Source: Saccharothrix espanaensis DSM 44229 (GTDB taxonomy: Bacteria; Actinomycetota; Actinomycetes; Mycobacteriales; Pseudonocardiaceae). Taken from it: a stretch of 64,000 bases of DNA. The position numbers were made by a program, and so were the translations under genes. Under the pieces are notes generated by a model. It did no database searches, was not told where the DNA came from, and saw only the letters and a program-made list of their open reading frames with translations. The stretch spans positions 2,914,001 to 2,978,000 of the forward strand of contig NC_019673.1 in assembly GCF_000328705.1 (NCBI RefSeq), written 5' to 3'. Below are positions 48,671-57,852 of the stretch, in pieces (the first letter of the stretch is position 1; every line of letters starts with the position of its first letter).

Positions 48671-49123
48671 TCAGGCGCGGGGGCGCCAGCGCTTCCACAG
48701 GGCGGTCGCCTCGGCGCGCGTCTTTCCGTCCCACACCAGTGACACGTCGACGGTCATCTGCGCCTCGGACGCCTCGGTCACCGTCGCCCGCAGCTCCACC
48801 GGGTCGTGCAACGGCGACGGGCGCAGGTAGCGGACGTCCAGCCCGGCCGTGACGTAGGACAGCGCGGCGTCGCCGAGCGGCGGCCACCCGCGCTTGTCGG
48901 CCTCCTGCATGACGGCGGCGGCGCTGTGGCAGTCCAGGACGGTGCAGATGATGCCGCCGTTGAGGAAGCCCAGACCGTTGTCGTGCGCGGGCCACGGCGT
49001 GAAAGTCGCGGTCACCACGCCGTCGTCGGCGGAGTAGCTGCGCAACTTCAGGCCGTCGGCGTTGGCGTGGCCGCACCCGAAGCACGGGAGGTCCGGGTAC
49101 AGGCGTTCCTGGATGCTGGTCAC
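48671..49123 (-). CDS. PaaI-type hotdog thioesterase
   Basis: A 150-residue single hotdog domain with CFGCGHANADGLKLRSYS, GLGFLNGGIICTVLDCHSA (catalytic-region GG-x-x-x-x-x-L-D) and VTAGLDVRYLRPSPL. Relatives hydrolyse acyl-CoA thioesters in the cytosol. I place the start at GTG 49123 (TSIQERLYPDL); the frame stays open further upstream without similarity. Monocistronic and divergent from the Spo0M gene. Confidence 0.82.
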   Translation of the reverse strand: MTSIQERLYPDLPCFGCGHANADGLKLRSYSADDGVVTATFTPWPAHDNGLGFLNGGIICTVLDCHSAAAVMQEADKRGWPPLGDAALSYVTAGLDVRYLRPSPLHDPVELRATVTEASEAQMTVDVSLVWDGKTRAEATALWKRWRPRA

Positions 49124-49334
49124 CGGTCCACAGTAGGCACGGGGTCGGCCCGCGACGGCGGCCGGGCACCACCCGTCACCAGGTGCGGCCATCCGGGTAC
49201 GTCGGGTAAACCGTACAGCGGCACGTGCTAGTGTGACCTGTGCCCGACGCGCCCACCCGGTACGGCTGGAGCTGTCGGCCGGGCGCGCGCGGGACCAGTG
49301 GCTCGGCAACCCAGTCCCCGGAGGATGTCTTCCC

Positions 49335-50348
49335 ATGTTCAAGCGGATGCTCAGCGCCTTCGGCGTCGGCGGACCGTCCGTCGACACCGTTCTCGACTCA
49401 CCGCACGCCACGCCCGGCCAGGTGATCACCGGCCAGGTGCGCATCCAGGGTGGCAGCGGCGACGCCAACATCGACCAGATCGTGCTCTCGCTGGTGACCA
49501 GGGTCGAGGTCGAGCACGGCGACCACGAGTTCGCCGGGGTGTCGGAGTTCCTGCGGATCCCGGTCGCCCAGGGCGTCCGGGTCGCGGCGAACCAGCCGCT
49601 CACCGTGCCGTTCCAGCTCCCGATCCCGTGGGAGACCCCGATCACCGCCGTCGGCGGGCACCCGCTGCCCGGCATGACGGTCGGCGTGCGCACCGAACTG
49701 GTCATCTCGGGCGCGCCGGACAAGGGCGACCTCGACCCGGTCGTGGTCTCGCCGCTGCCGTCGCAGGACCGCGTGCTCGACGCGTTCGGGCAGCTCGGCT
49801 TCCAGTTCCGCAGCGCGGACGTGGAGGCCGGCCGGATCCACGGCGTGCACCAGGAACTGGGCTTCTACCAGGAGATCGAGTTCTTCCCGCCGGCGCAGTA
49901 CGCGGGCCGGCTCAACCAGGTGGAGCTCACCTTCGTCACCAGCCCGCACGAACTCGTCGTGGTGCTGGAGGCGGACAAGCGCGGCGGGCTGTTCAGCTCC
50001 GGCGGCGACTCGTTCGGCCGGTTCCACGCCTCGCACCAGGACGCGCAGCACACCGACTGGGCGTCGGCGATCAACGGGTGGCTCGCGCAGATCGTCGAGC
50101 GCGGTGGCCACGCCGCCCACGGCCAGTCGGCCTTCGGTCAGTCCGCCTTCGGCCAGCCCGGCCACCCGCAGGCCGGCTACCAGCAGCACGGGCACTACGA
50201 CCAGCACGGCCACCACGGGCGGCGCGGTCCCGGCGTGGGCGGTGTCGTCGCGGGCGCGGCGGCCGGTGTCGTCGGCGGGATGATCCTCGGCGAGGTCGTG
50301 GAAGACGTCTTCGAGGGCGACGGCGGAGACTTCGCCTCCGAGGAGTGA
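49335..50348 (+). CDS. SpoOM (sporulation-control) family protein
   Basis: A 337-residue protein with GGAGG before ATG 49335. The arrestin-like SpoOM domain is clear (MFKRMLSAFGVGGPSVDTVL, PGQVITGQVRIQGG, PFQLPIPWETPIT, LGFQFRSADVEAGRI). The C-terminus is a His/Gln/Gly-rich tail (QQHGHYDQHGHHGRRGPG) and then a Gly/Ala/Val helix with an acidic end (GVVGGMILGEVVEDVFEGD), as in many actinobacterial members. It affects sporulation timing in Bacillus; the role in actinomycetes is unsettled. Followed by a strong terminator. Confidence 0.9.
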   Translation: MFKRMLSAFGVGGPSVDTVLDSPHATPGQVITGQVRIQGGSGDANIDQIVLSLVTRVEVEHGDHEFAGVSEFLRIPVAQGVRVAANQPLTVPFQLPIPWETPITAVGGHPLPGMTVGVRTELVISGAPDKGDLDPVVVSPLPSQDRVLDAFGQLGFQFRSADVEAGRIHGVHQELGFYQEIEFFPPAQYAGRLNQVELTFVTSPHELVVVLEADKRGGLFSSGGDSFGRFHASHQDAQHTDWASAINGWLAQIVERGGHAAHGQSAFGQSAFGQPGHPQAGYQQHGHYDQHGHHGRRGPGVGGVVAGAAAGVVGGMILGEVVEDVFEGDGGDFASEE

Positions 50349-50361
50349 GCGCGGTCCGGGG

Positions 50362-50396
50362 TGGGCCGCGGCGGATATCCGGTCGCGCGGCCCACT
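50362..50396 (+). terminator. terminator after the SpoOM gene
   Basis: GTGGGCCGCG (50362-50371) is perfectly complementary to CGCGGCCCAC (50387-50396). Confidence 0.65.
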
Positions 50397-50418
50397 CCCG
50401 GCCGGAGATCATCGGTTG

Positions 50419-50961
50419 ATGGGACAGAGGTCGGAACGGGCCGTCGTGCTCGTCACGGGGATCCAGGCGGCGGGCAAGTCCACGGTCGCGCAGTCGCTGG
50501 CCGAACGGCTGCCGCGCTCGGTGCACGTCCGCGGTGACGTGTTCCGGCGCATGGTCGTCGGCGGGCGTGCGGAGATGGGGCCGGAGCCGTCCGAGGAAGC
50601 GTTGCGGCAGTTGAGGTTGCGCCACGACCTGGCGGCGTCCACCGCGGACGCGTACTACGAGGCCGGCTTCACCGCCGTGGTGCAGGACGTGGTGCTCGGC
50701 GAGTTCCTGCCGTACCTGGTCGACCGGGTCCGCAGCCGCCCGTTGCTGGTCGTGGTGCTGGCGCCGACGCCGGCGGCGATCACCGTGCGCGAGGCGGGCC
50801 GCGCCAAACGCGCCTACGACGAGTGGACCGTGAACGCCCTCGACCGCGTGCTGCGCGAGGAGACCCCGCGCCTGGGCCTGTGGCTGGACACCTCGGAGCA
50901 AACAGCGGACGAAACCGTCACCGAGATCCTGGCCCGATGGTCGGAGGCCGTGGTCGAGTAG
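50419..50961 (+). CDS. P-loop kinase-like (AAA_33 / zeta-toxin-like) protein
   Basis: A 180-residue nucleotide-binding protein: Walker A GIQAAGKST near residue 15, HVRGDVFRRMV (substrate Asp), VVQDVVLGEFLPYL, and lid arginines around REAGRAKRAYDEW. This resembles chloramphenicol-phosphotransferase/shikimate-kinase-like small-molecule kinases. ATG 50419 is preferred to TTG 50416. It is a lone gene, with no antitoxin-like partner beside it, so a small-molecule kinase is more likely than a toxin. Substrate unknown. Confidence 0.8.
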   Translation: MGQRSERAVVLVTGIQAAGKSTVAQSLAERLPRSVHVRGDVFRRMVVGGRAEMGPEPSEEALRQLRLRHDLAASTADAYYEAGFTAVVQDVVLGEFLPYLVDRVRSRPLLVVVLAPTPAAITVREAGRAKRAYDEWTVNALDRVLREETPRLGLWLDTSEQTADETVTEILARWSEAVVE

Positions 50962-51018
50962 TCCGCACGTTCGTGCGCGCGGCCGGGGGCGTGTCGGCGG
51001 ATCAGCCTCGGCCGAGCG

Positions 51019-52044
51019 TCACGCGGTCCTCCTGCGCCGGCCCACCACGACCGCGCCCAGCCCGGCGGCGAGCAGGGTCAGCGCGGCGAGCGACTGCCAC
51101 AGCAGGCCGCCGAACCCGGTCTTGGCCAGCGACGAGTCACCCGAATCGCCCGAGCCGGCACCGGGCAGCGAACCACCGGGCACCACCGCGCCGGGTGACG
51201 TCGTGGTCGCGCCGGTCCCGCTGGTCCCGCCGGTGGTGTGGGTCGTCGTGGTCGGGGCCGTCGTCGTGGTCTGGTCGGTGGTCGTCGCGCCGGTGGTCGG
51301 CGAGGTCGGGGTACTGGGGCTTGTGGTCACGTCGGGGGCGCAGTTCGCGGCCACCTCGCCCAGCCGGACGGACGCGATCGGGCCTTCGTGCTTGCCCGCG
51401 AACGACCCCGCGATGGTGATGTCGAGCCACGCGCGGGCGGTGTCCTGGCGGGACTGCGCGGCCGGGTCCTGGTGCGGCGTCACGGTCACGGTCAGCGTGC
51501 CGGACCCGAGGTCGGCCACGCCGAGGTCCGCGCCGGTCACCGGGAGCGCGGTGACCCCGGCCCCGACCCGGTGGCCGAGCACGGTGATCTCGCCGCTGTC
51601 GGACCGGTTGTAGGCCAGCGCCCACGGGCCGACCGGCGGCGGCACGCACTCGGCGTAGGAGTCCAGCGACGCGACGGCCAGCAGGTCGCGCCCGTTGTAC
51701 GGCAGCGTCAGCGCGGTGAGCTGGGCCTGGGCGTAGTTCTTGCCGTCGGACGACGCGGTGCGGGTGGTCCTGGTGGCGATCCCGACCCGGTCGAGCACGC
51801 CGTCCGGGTCGCTGAAGTCGCCGGGGTTCTCGCCGTGGCCGGTGCTGACCGCGGACCCGTAGTCGCCGGTGTACGCGCCGAGGCCGAGCGCCGGGACGTC
51901 CGCGACGGTCAGCCGCACGAGGCTCGCGCGCGCCGCCTCGGACTCGGCCGCGGCGACGGACGGCGCGAGCAGCCCCGCGCCGGCGGCGAGCAGCAGCGTG
52001 GAGGCCACGAGCGAACCTGATCTGACTGGTGAAAAGTTGCGCAC
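51019..52044 (-). CDS. LAKTG cell-wall-anchored surface protein (class E sortase substrate)
   Basis: A 341-residue secreted protein: signal peptide (about 1-32, cleavage near VAAAES), a ~200-residue beta-rich domain of the choice-of-anchor/SCO1860-like type, and a Thr/Pro/Gly-rich wall-spanning stretch (TTTTAPTTTTHTTGGTSGTG). The C-terminal sorting signal consists of LAKTG (residues 306-310), a hydrophobic helix and RRRR. LAxTG is the class E sortase motif of GC-rich actinobacteria. GTG 52044 lacks a ribosome site, but TACATA ends seven bases before it, again suggesting a leaderless message. Confidence 0.8.
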   Translation of the reverse strand: MRNFSPVRSGSLVASTLLLAAGAGLLAPSVAAAESEAARASLVRLTVADVPALGLGAYTGDYGSAVSTGHGENPGDFSDPDGVLDRVGIATRTTRTASSDGKNYAQAQLTALTLPYNGRDLLAVASLDSYAECVPPPVGPWALAYNRSDSGEITVLGHRVGAGVTALPVTGADLGVADLGSGTLTVTVTPHQDPAAQSRQDTARAWLDITIAGSFAGKHEGPIASVRLGEVAANCAPDVTTSPSTPTSPTTGATTTDQTTTTAPTTTTHTTGGTSGTGATTTSPGAVVPGGSLPGAGSGDSGDSSLAKTGFGGLLWQSLAALTLLAAGLGAVVVGRRRRTA

Positions 52045-52253
52045 CGTGCATATGTACGCCTGAATGGGTGTATTTCATAGCCCGAACAGGTCACACTGAC
52101 GGCGGCTGCTTGCTTTGCCCGAGGTCGTAGGGGCCAAAGGAGGGCGCCGGCCGACCGGTCGTGTCGATTGTCACGGAGCCACGCGGGCCGCGGGGCCCAG
52201 GAGGTGTGGCCCAGGAGATGTGGCCCAGTGGCCCTAAGAGGGCGGCCGGGTCT

Positions 52254-52285
52254 GATGGCTGCCCGGAGGTCACCGGGCAGCCATC
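52254..52285 (-). terminator. terminator of the small secreted protein gene
   Basis: GATGGCTGCCCGG (52254-52266) and CCGGGCAGCCATC (52273-52285) form a perfect 13-bp stem with a 6-nt loop, 6 bp past the stop of the gene at 52291. Confidence 0.8.
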
Positions 52286-52290
52286 CGGGG

Positions 52291-52584
52291 TCACGGGACG
52301 TGGACGCTCCCGCCGAACTCGCTCACCGCGAGACTGCCCGGCCCGACCAACCCGACGCGCTCGCCGGCGCAGCGCGAGTCGTGGAAGATCACCACCACCT
52401 GGTCGGTGCGGTTCTCGACCCTGAGCGGGGTCGTGGTGTTGCGGTAGCAGCCGCTCGGGTTGCGGTACTCGCGGTCGCCCACCTTGAGCACGCCTTGCGC
52501 GGCCGACGCCGCCGGAGCCGCGACCAACCCCACCGCCACCGCCGCGGCCACGCCGACCGCGGCGGCCAGTTGTCGTGTCACCAT
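52291..52584 (-). CDS. small secreted protein, paralogue of the one at 31588-31890
   Basis: A 97-residue protein: signal peptide with cleavage near ASA-AQG (residue 28), then ~69 residues with two cysteines (SGCYRNTTTPLRVENRTDQV and HDSRCAGERVGLVGPGSL). The order GCY - N.TD - V.VF.D..C.G..V.. GP matches the 31588 protein closely after the signal, with the same spacing between cysteines. The upstream in-frame extension to 52686 is rejected because the signal peptide begins at ATG 52584. Confidence 0.75.
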   Translation of the reverse strand: MVTRQLAAAVGVAAAVAVGLVAAPAASAAQGVLKVGDREYRNPSGCYRNTTTPLRVENRTDQVVVIFHDSRCAGERVGLVGPGSLAVSEFGGSVHVP

Positions 52585-52836
52585 CGCGGAGAACTCCCTT
52601 CCGGTCCGAATGCCGCACAGCATCCGCACCATCCGGACCTCGCGCGCGCGAATCGACCCCAGGTCCCACGACGGAACAGCATCCAACTCGAACCGGTGAT
52701 GTGCGCCGGGCGTGCGTGACGCGCGGTCACCGGGCTTCGAGGGCGGTCCGACCCCGACCCGTCAACGGACCGCCGCACGGCTCGGGCGGGTGTGGTGCTG
52801 TACTGACCGCTGATCCGTCGCAGGGGGAGGTCGTCA

Positions 52837-53292
52837 GTGGCTCAGATCCAGGTGCGTTCCGGTGTCAACCCGGACGAACCGGAGGTGCCGGTCGTGGTCG
52901 TGGTGATCGACCCCGAGGGGCCGCCGGCCGAGCAGGTCCTGAACAACCTGTCGAGCTACTGCTACGAGGGCGACGGCGTCCTCTACTTCGCGCAGACCGA
53001 CGGCTGGGCGGAGTCCGCGCTCGCGGGCGACCGGCTCACCGTCGACATCGTGGCCCACCCGGCCGCGCTCAAGCAGGTCGACGTCGACCCGGAGCGGTTC
53101 CCGGTGCGGTCGGCGACCGACCCGGAGGCCGTGGTCGTGCTGCGGGTGGAGACCCGGGTCGACCCGCAGGTGTTCGCACGGGCGGAGCCGGGTGCGGCGG
53201 TGTTCGCGCTGGGCCCGGACGAGACGCTGGAGGACGCCCTCGCCGACGAGGAGTCGTGGCCGATCGTGGTCGCGCCCCCGCCCGAGCGCTGA
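52837..53292 (+). CDS. conserved hypothetical protein
   Basis: A 151-residue acidic protein with GGGGGAGG before GTG 52837. It is an alpha/beta pattern with VEVPVVVVVIDPEGPP-like strands, SSYCYEGDGVLYFAQTDGWA, a central DVDPERFPVRS, and a C-terminal GPDETLEDALADEESW. No signal peptide, no membrane segment, no recognised family. Monocistronic and convergent with the M4 protease gene across a strong terminator. Confidence 0.65.
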   Translation: MAQIQVRSGVNPDEPEVPVVVVVIDPEGPPAEQVLNNLSSYCYEGDGVLYFAQTDGWAESALAGDRLTVDIVAHPAALKQVDVDPERFPVRSATDPEAVVVLRVETRVDPQVFARAEPGAAVFALGPDETLEDALADEESWPIVVAPPPER

Positions 53293-53320
53293 CCCGCGTA
53301 GCGCCGGAGGGCTCACCGCC

Positions 53321-53350
53321 GGGCGGCCGGGGGTCGCCCCCCGGCCGCCC
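53321..53350. terminator. bidirectional terminator
   Basis: GGGCGGCCGGGGG (53321-53333) pairs fully with CCCCCGGCCGCCC (53338-53350) around a 4-nt loop, between the hypothetical gene and the convergent M4 metallopeptidase gene. Confidence 0.85.
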
Positions 53351-53357
53351 GTGCGGG

Positions 53358-55889
53358 TCAGCAGCCGCGACGGGCCGGGGCTTCGCGGGTCACCAGGTCG
53401 GTGCCGCCCGCAGTGCCGTCCAGCCACACCACGCGCCGGTTCCGGTCGGCCGCGAACGACGCCTGGTCGCCCCGGTTGCACGAGACGCGCTCCGGCGTGC
53501 CGCCCCGGACCGGGACCTGCACGAGCTTGGGCAGGCCGGCGTTGGTGCCGGCCGCGCCGACCCGCGTGCTGAACGTCAGCCACTGGTCGCTCGCGTCCAG
53601 CGCCGGGTACATCGGGGCGTGCTCGCCGTCCTCGGCGACGACCGCGCGCACCCGCCGGCCGTCGTGGTCGGCCGCCAGGACGCCCGAACGGCCGTCGATG
53701 CCGACGTCCTGGATCCACGCCACTCCGCTCGCGGTGAGCACGACGTCCTTGACGAACACCGAGCCGGTCGGCGACGGGACCACCGTGCGGGTGCCGGTGC
53801 GCAGGTTCTCCACGACGGCGTTGTAGTACCAGCCGGTGCCGTCCCGCCGGACCTGCGTGTAGGACAGCAGGTGCCCGCGCAGGAACGGCCGGTTGCCCTG
53901 CACGCCGGGCTCGGGCGTGAGGTTGCGGGCGGGGCCGTCGCCGACGCGCACCCACACGTCGGTCTCGAACGCGCCGGCGAAGTCGAAGTGCTGCCACGCC
54001 ACGACGTCACCGGAGACCACCGGCACGGACAGCTCGGCGTCGGTGCCGCCGTCGACGACCGTCCGGAGGGGACCGCCGTCGAGCGTGCGGGCCAGGATCC
54101 GGCTGCCGGCCCGGGACCGGTTGCTCCACACCGCCGTGGTGCCGTCGGTGTTGGTCTGGGCGTTGCTCGTGCCGTCCTTCGCCGACAGCCGCACGGGCGG
54201 CGTGGCGCGGTCGGTGCGCCCGGCGAACACCTCGGCGGCCTGCTCGCCGCGCGGGTCGGACAGCAGCACCACGTACCGGCCGTTCGCGGCGGACGGGAAC
54301 GGCGACACCGACGTCACGCCGGGGACCAGCGTGGTGCTGTCGGTGCCGAGCCTCTGCTCCCAGCCGGGCACGATGCCGTGGTCGTCGAACGCCCTGGCGA
54401 TCGTCGCCTGCTGCCGCGCGGTGAGCTTGAGCGCCGCCGCCGCGCCGAGCACGGCCGTGCGGCCGTCCACGAACGTGTCCAGCGGAGTCAGGTACTCGGT
54501 GAGCGCGGTGTAGACGACCTTGTCGGCCAAGGCCGGGTCGAGGCGCTCGCGGATGTCCCACAGCGCGCCGCCGAAGATGGTGGAGTTCAGGTGCACGCCG
54601 CCGTTGTCGGTGTTGTTGGTGACGCCGAGGTAGTCGTGCACGGTGGTGCGGCCGTCGTTGAGGTCGCGGATCGCGCACTCCTCGGGCGCGGTGGTGCGGC
54701 ACAGGTCCTCGCCGAGCAGGCCGGCGTTCGGGTCGGTCATCGGCGTGCCGGTCACGGTCACATCGATGGCGTTGCCGAGGTAGTCCGAGACGGCCTCGTT
54801 GATCGCGCCGGACTGTCCAAGGTAGACCAGGCCCGCGGTGTGCTCGGTGATGCCGTGGGTCATCTCGTGGCCGACGACGTCGAGGTCGGCGGAGAGCGGC
54901 AGCCGCTCGCCGGTCGCCCAGCCGTAGACCATCTTCCGCCCGTCCCAGAAGGCGTTGAGGAACGGCCGGCCGCGGTTGGTGACGCCCGCGACGGACACGC
55001 TGGAGCCGCCCTTGCCGTCGATGCCCTCGCGGCCCAGGCGCTGCCGGTAGAACTCGTAGACCTGGCCGGCCGACCAGTGCGCGTCCACGCCGCCGGTCTC
55101 GGCCGCCGCGCCGTCGAACCGCGTGGTGTCGGCGGCGAACAGCTTGGTCTCGGGCGGGAACTCGCCGAGGAAGTCGTAGTAGTCGCGCTTCTCGGCGTCG
55201 TAGGTGAGGATCTCGCCGCCGGTCGCCGGGAACATCGCGCGGCTGCGGTCGCGCAGCTCGAACCGGCCGTCCGCGCGCTCGTAGACGGCCAGCGGTTTGG
55301 TCTTGCCGTTGGCCGCGACGCCCTCGCCGGTCGCCGGGCCTTCGGCGAAGTGCAGGTTGTCGTACTCCAGCGCGACGGCACCGGTGTGCGCGTCGACGTA
55401 GACCTCGCGCCGCATGGGCTGCCCCTTGGGCACGTCCTCGCCGCGCACGGTCAGGTGCCAGGTGAGCACGCCGGGACCGTTGGGCAGCACGACCAGGCCG
55501 TGCCGCTCGGTCTTGGCCCGGGACCGGGTCTGCGGGTCCAGCGCCGCCAGCGCGCCGCCGACGGCCCGGTCCTCGGACACGGTCGGGGTGGTGTCGACGG
55601 TCAGGCCGCGCGCGGTCCGGTCGGTGGTGGCCCGCACGGTCCGCTCCGCCGCCGGACCGGCCAGGTGCACGAGCGTCTGCGCGCCGAAGACCGGCACGCC
55701 CCGGTGGCGCTGGCCGAACCGGACGGTGGACCGGTCGCCGGAGTCGGTGGTGGACAGCGGGGCGAGTTCGACGCCGCCGGTCGCGGCGCGGGCCAGGGTG
55801 AGGTCGTCGGCGTGGGCTGCCGGTCCGCCCGGTAAGACGGTGGCGGCGAGCGCGGCCAGGACCGCGGCCCCCGCGAGAGACTTCCGCAT
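53358..55889 (-). CDS. secreted M4-family (thermolysin-like) metallopeptidase
   Basis: An 843-residue protein. It has a signal peptide (about 1-27), an FTP/PepSY propeptide (TVRFGQRHRGVPVFGAQTL, EDVPKGQPMRREVYVDAHTG), then the catalytic domain with zinc motif VVGHEMTHGITEHTAG (about residue 338) and third ligand INEAVSDYLGNAID (about 363). The active-site His is probably in DNGGVHLNSTIFGG. A ~330-residue C-terminal extension has repeating DPRG/FDFAGAFETDVWVRVG/TFSTRVG blades like TolB/beta-propeller sensors. Extracellular protein degradation is expected. GGAGGAT precedes ATG 55889. Confidence 0.92.
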   Translation of the reverse strand: MRKSLAGAAVLAALAATVLPGGPAAHADDLTLARAATGGVELAPLSTTDSGDRSTVRFGQRHRGVPVFGAQTLVHLAGPAAERTVRATTDRTARGLTVDTTPTVSEDRAVGGALAALDPQTRSRAKTERHGLVVLPNGPGVLTWHLTVRGEDVPKGQPMRREVYVDAHTGAVALEYDNLHFAEGPATGEGVAANGKTKPLAVYERADGRFELRDRSRAMFPATGGEILTYDAEKRDYYDFLGEFPPETKLFAADTTRFDGAAAETGGVDAHWSAGQVYEFYRQRLGREGIDGKGGSSVSVAGVTNRGRPFLNAFWDGRKMVYGWATGERLPLSADLDVVGHEMTHGITEHTAGLVYLGQSGAINEAVSDYLGNAIDVTVTGTPMTDPNAGLLGEDLCRTTAPEECAIRDLNDGRTTVHDYLGVTNNTDNGGVHLNSTIFGGALWDIRERLDPALADKVVYTALTEYLTPLDTFVDGRTAVLGAAAALKLTARQQATIARAFDDHGIVPGWEQRLGTDSTTLVPGVTSVSPFPSAANGRYVVLLSDPRGEQAAEVFAGRTDRATPPVRLSAKDGTSNAQTNTDGTTAVWSNRSRAGSRILARTLDGGPLRTVVDGGTDAELSVPVVSGDVVAWQHFDFAGAFETDVWVRVGDGPARNLTPEPGVQGNRPFLRGHLLSYTQVRRDGTGWYYNAVVENLRTGTRTVVPSPTGSVFVKDVVLTASGVAWIQDVGIDGRSGVLAADHDGRRVRAVVAEDGEHAPMYPALDASDQWLTFSTRVGAAGTNAGLPKLVQVPVRGGTPERVSCNRGDQASFAADRNRRVVWLDGTAGGTDLVTREAPARRGC

Positions 55890-56113
55890 GGAGATCCTCC
55901 TCGCCCGTGCGTCGGCAGGGATGTCGCGGCACGGGTGCGGCCATGGTCGCGCTGTCGAGTGGTGCGGACCTATCCGGCGTTGATCGTCAACAGTTGGCAG
56001 TTCGAGCCCGATCAGCCGCCGGGTCTGGGCCGGGTGTCCCAGGGGTTCACCGGGTCGGCCCAGCGCGGCGCGCTCCCGACGAACGCCGCCACCCCCTCCG
56101 CCGCCGAGCCGCC

Positions 56114-56803
56114 CTACCCGCCGGCCACCGGGACGCCTGCGGTCAGCCGGCCGTCGTGGACCTCCACGAACCGGTCGGCGGTGGTCAGGTGGGTGCGGTC
56201 GTGGGTGACCAGGACGGTGGCCGTCGCCTGGCGGTGGGTCAGGCGGGTGATCAGGTCGAGCACGGCCGCGCCGCGTTCGTGGTCCAGAGCGCTGGTCGGC
56301 TCGTCCACCAGCAGCACCTTCGGGTCGTTCACGAGCGCGCGGGCGATGTTGACGCGTTGCCGTTGGCCTCCGGACAGCTGGTGCGGCCGGCGGCCGGCCA
56401 GGTCCGCCAGGCCGACGGCGGCCAGCAGCTCCAGCGCGCGGGGTCGGGCGGCGGTGGGGGAGCGGCCGTCCAAGTGGGCCATGACCTGGAGCTGTTCGAC
56501 CGCGGTCAGCGACGGCAGCAGGTTCGGCTGCTGGAACACCGTGCCGATGGACCGCCGGCGCAGCGCGGCCAGCTCGCCCCGGCTCAGGCCGGTGGTGGTG
56601 ACGCCGTCCACCGCGACCGTGCCGGAGTCCGGGGTGACCAGGGTGGCGGCGACGGCGAGCAGGCTGGACTTGCCGGAGCCGGACGGGCCCACCAGGGCTG
56701 TCAGCGTGCCCGCCGGGACGGCGAGGGTCACCTGGTCGAGCGCGGTCAGGCGACCGTCGCCGTCCGGGTAGGTGAGGGTGATGTCGTGCAGTTCGAGGCT
56801 CAT
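56114..56803 (-). CDS. ABC exporter ATPase (MacB/LolD type)
   Basis: A 229-residue ATPase: Walker A GPSGSGKSSL (about 40), Q-loop VFQQPNLLPSL, signature LSGGQRQRVNIARAL, Walker B VLLVDEPTSALD and VTHDRTHL. It starts inside the stop of the permease gene (ATGA), forming one exporter with it. The divergent kinase/response regulator pair likely controls both, a common arrangement for antimicrobial-peptide or lipid exporters. Confidence 0.92.
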   Translation of the reverse strand: MSLELHDITLTYPDGDGRLTALDQVTLAVPAGTLTALVGPSGSGKSSLLAVAATLVTPDSGTVAVDGVTTTGLSRGELAALRRRSIGTVFQQPNLLPSLTAVEQLQVMAHLDGRSPTAARPRALELLAAVGLADLAGRRPHQLSGGQRQRVNIARALVNDPKVLLVDEPTSALDHERGAAVLDLITRLTHRQATATVLVTHDRTHLTTADRFVEVHDGRLTAGVPVAGG

Positions 56804-57852
56804 CGGGCGGCTCCCAGGGCGGTCAGCGGGTCCACGGACGTGATGCGGCGGACGGCCAGCGCCGCGCCGGCGGCACCCAACAGCACCGTCACCGCCGCCG
56901 GCGGCAGGACCGTCGCGGGGGTGAGCAGGAACGGGATCGCCGAGCCGGCCAGGGCGGCACCCGCCGCGACCGCCAAGCCGGTGCCGAGCAGGGTTCCACC
57001 GGTCAGCACGACGACCGCCTGGCCCAGGGCGTCACGCAGGAGGCCGGCGGTGGACGCGCCCAACGCCTTCAGCACGGCGACGTCGCCGGCCCGCTGGATC
57101 GTCCACACGGTGAAGAACGCGCCGATCACCAGCGCCGAGATGGCGAACAGGAAGCCGCGCATCAGCTGGAGCGAACCGTTCTCCGAGGTGTAGGAGCCGA
57201 TGCCCGCCAAGGCGTCGCCGGTCGGCACGGTCCGGGTGCCGGCGGCGGCGTCGATCGCGGCGGTGTCCGTGCCGTCGGTGGTCAGGGCGAGGACGGTGGC
57301 GGCCTGGGTGCCCGGTGGCGCGATGTGCCGCCACGTGTCCACAGTGGTCCAGACGACCGGGGTGTGGCTGTACCAGGTGTCGCCCTGCACGGCTGTGACG
57401 GTCAGCGTGCGCCCGGCCAGGGTGATCGTGTCGCCGAGGGCGGCGGCCAGATCGGCGGCGGCGGCGGTGGACAGCACCGTGGAGCGGTCGTCCCCCACCG
57501 GGGCGAACGACGACCCCGGACCGACGCCGAACACCGTGACCGGGGCGTTGCGGCCACCCGCCGAGGCTTTGCTGGTGGTGATGCCCAGCGGCTCGGCGGA
57601 CCGGACACCCGGCGCGCCCGCCCACCGCCGCACCTGCTCGTCGGTCACGGTGGACTCGGCGAACGACACCTCCGTCCCGCCGAAGGCGATCCGGTCCGCG
57701 GGCAGGTCCGCGATCCCCGAGGTGTTCTGCCGCCCCAGCCCGGCGGTCAGCCCGGACAGCAACCCCACCAGCAGGGTGATGAGCACGATGACGCTCCCCA
57801 TGAGCGCGAAGCGCCCCTTGGCGAACCTGAGGTCCCTCCAGCCGACGTACAT
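56800..57852 (-). CDS. FtsX-type ABC exporter permease
   Basis: A 350-residue protein: first helix after MYVGWRDLRFAKGRFALMGS, a MacB-like periplasmic-side domain (residues ~50-230), then three more helices in the FtsX pattern (RGFLFAISALVIGAFFTVWT, the coupling segment GDVAVLKALGASTAGLLRDA, and a C-terminal RRITSVDPLTALGAAR). ATG 57852 is chosen for AAGGACGGG just upstream. Partner of the ATPase next to it; substrate unknown. Confidence 0.88.
   Translation of the reverse strand: MYVGWRDLRFAKGRFALMGSVIVLITLLVGLLSGLTAGLGRQNTSGIADLPADRIAFGGTEVSFAESTVTDEQVRRWAGAPGVRSAEPLGITTSKASAGGRNAPVTVFGVGPGSSFAPVGDDRSTVLSTAAAADLAAALGDTITLAGRTLTVTAVQGDTWYSHTPVVWTTVDTWRHIAPPGTQAATVLALTTDGTDTAAIDAAAGTRTVPTGDALAGIGSYTSENGSLQLMRGFLFAISALVIGAFFTVWTIQRAGDVAVLKALGASTAGLLRDALGQAVVVLTGGTLLGTGLAVAAGAALAGSAIPFLLTPATVLPPAAVTVLLGAAGAALAVRRITSVDPLTALGAAR

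Noticed and set aside
50419-50961. Zeta-type toxin of a toxin-antitoxin pair
   Set aside because: No small antitoxin gene adjoins it; motifs fit small-molecule kinases equally well.
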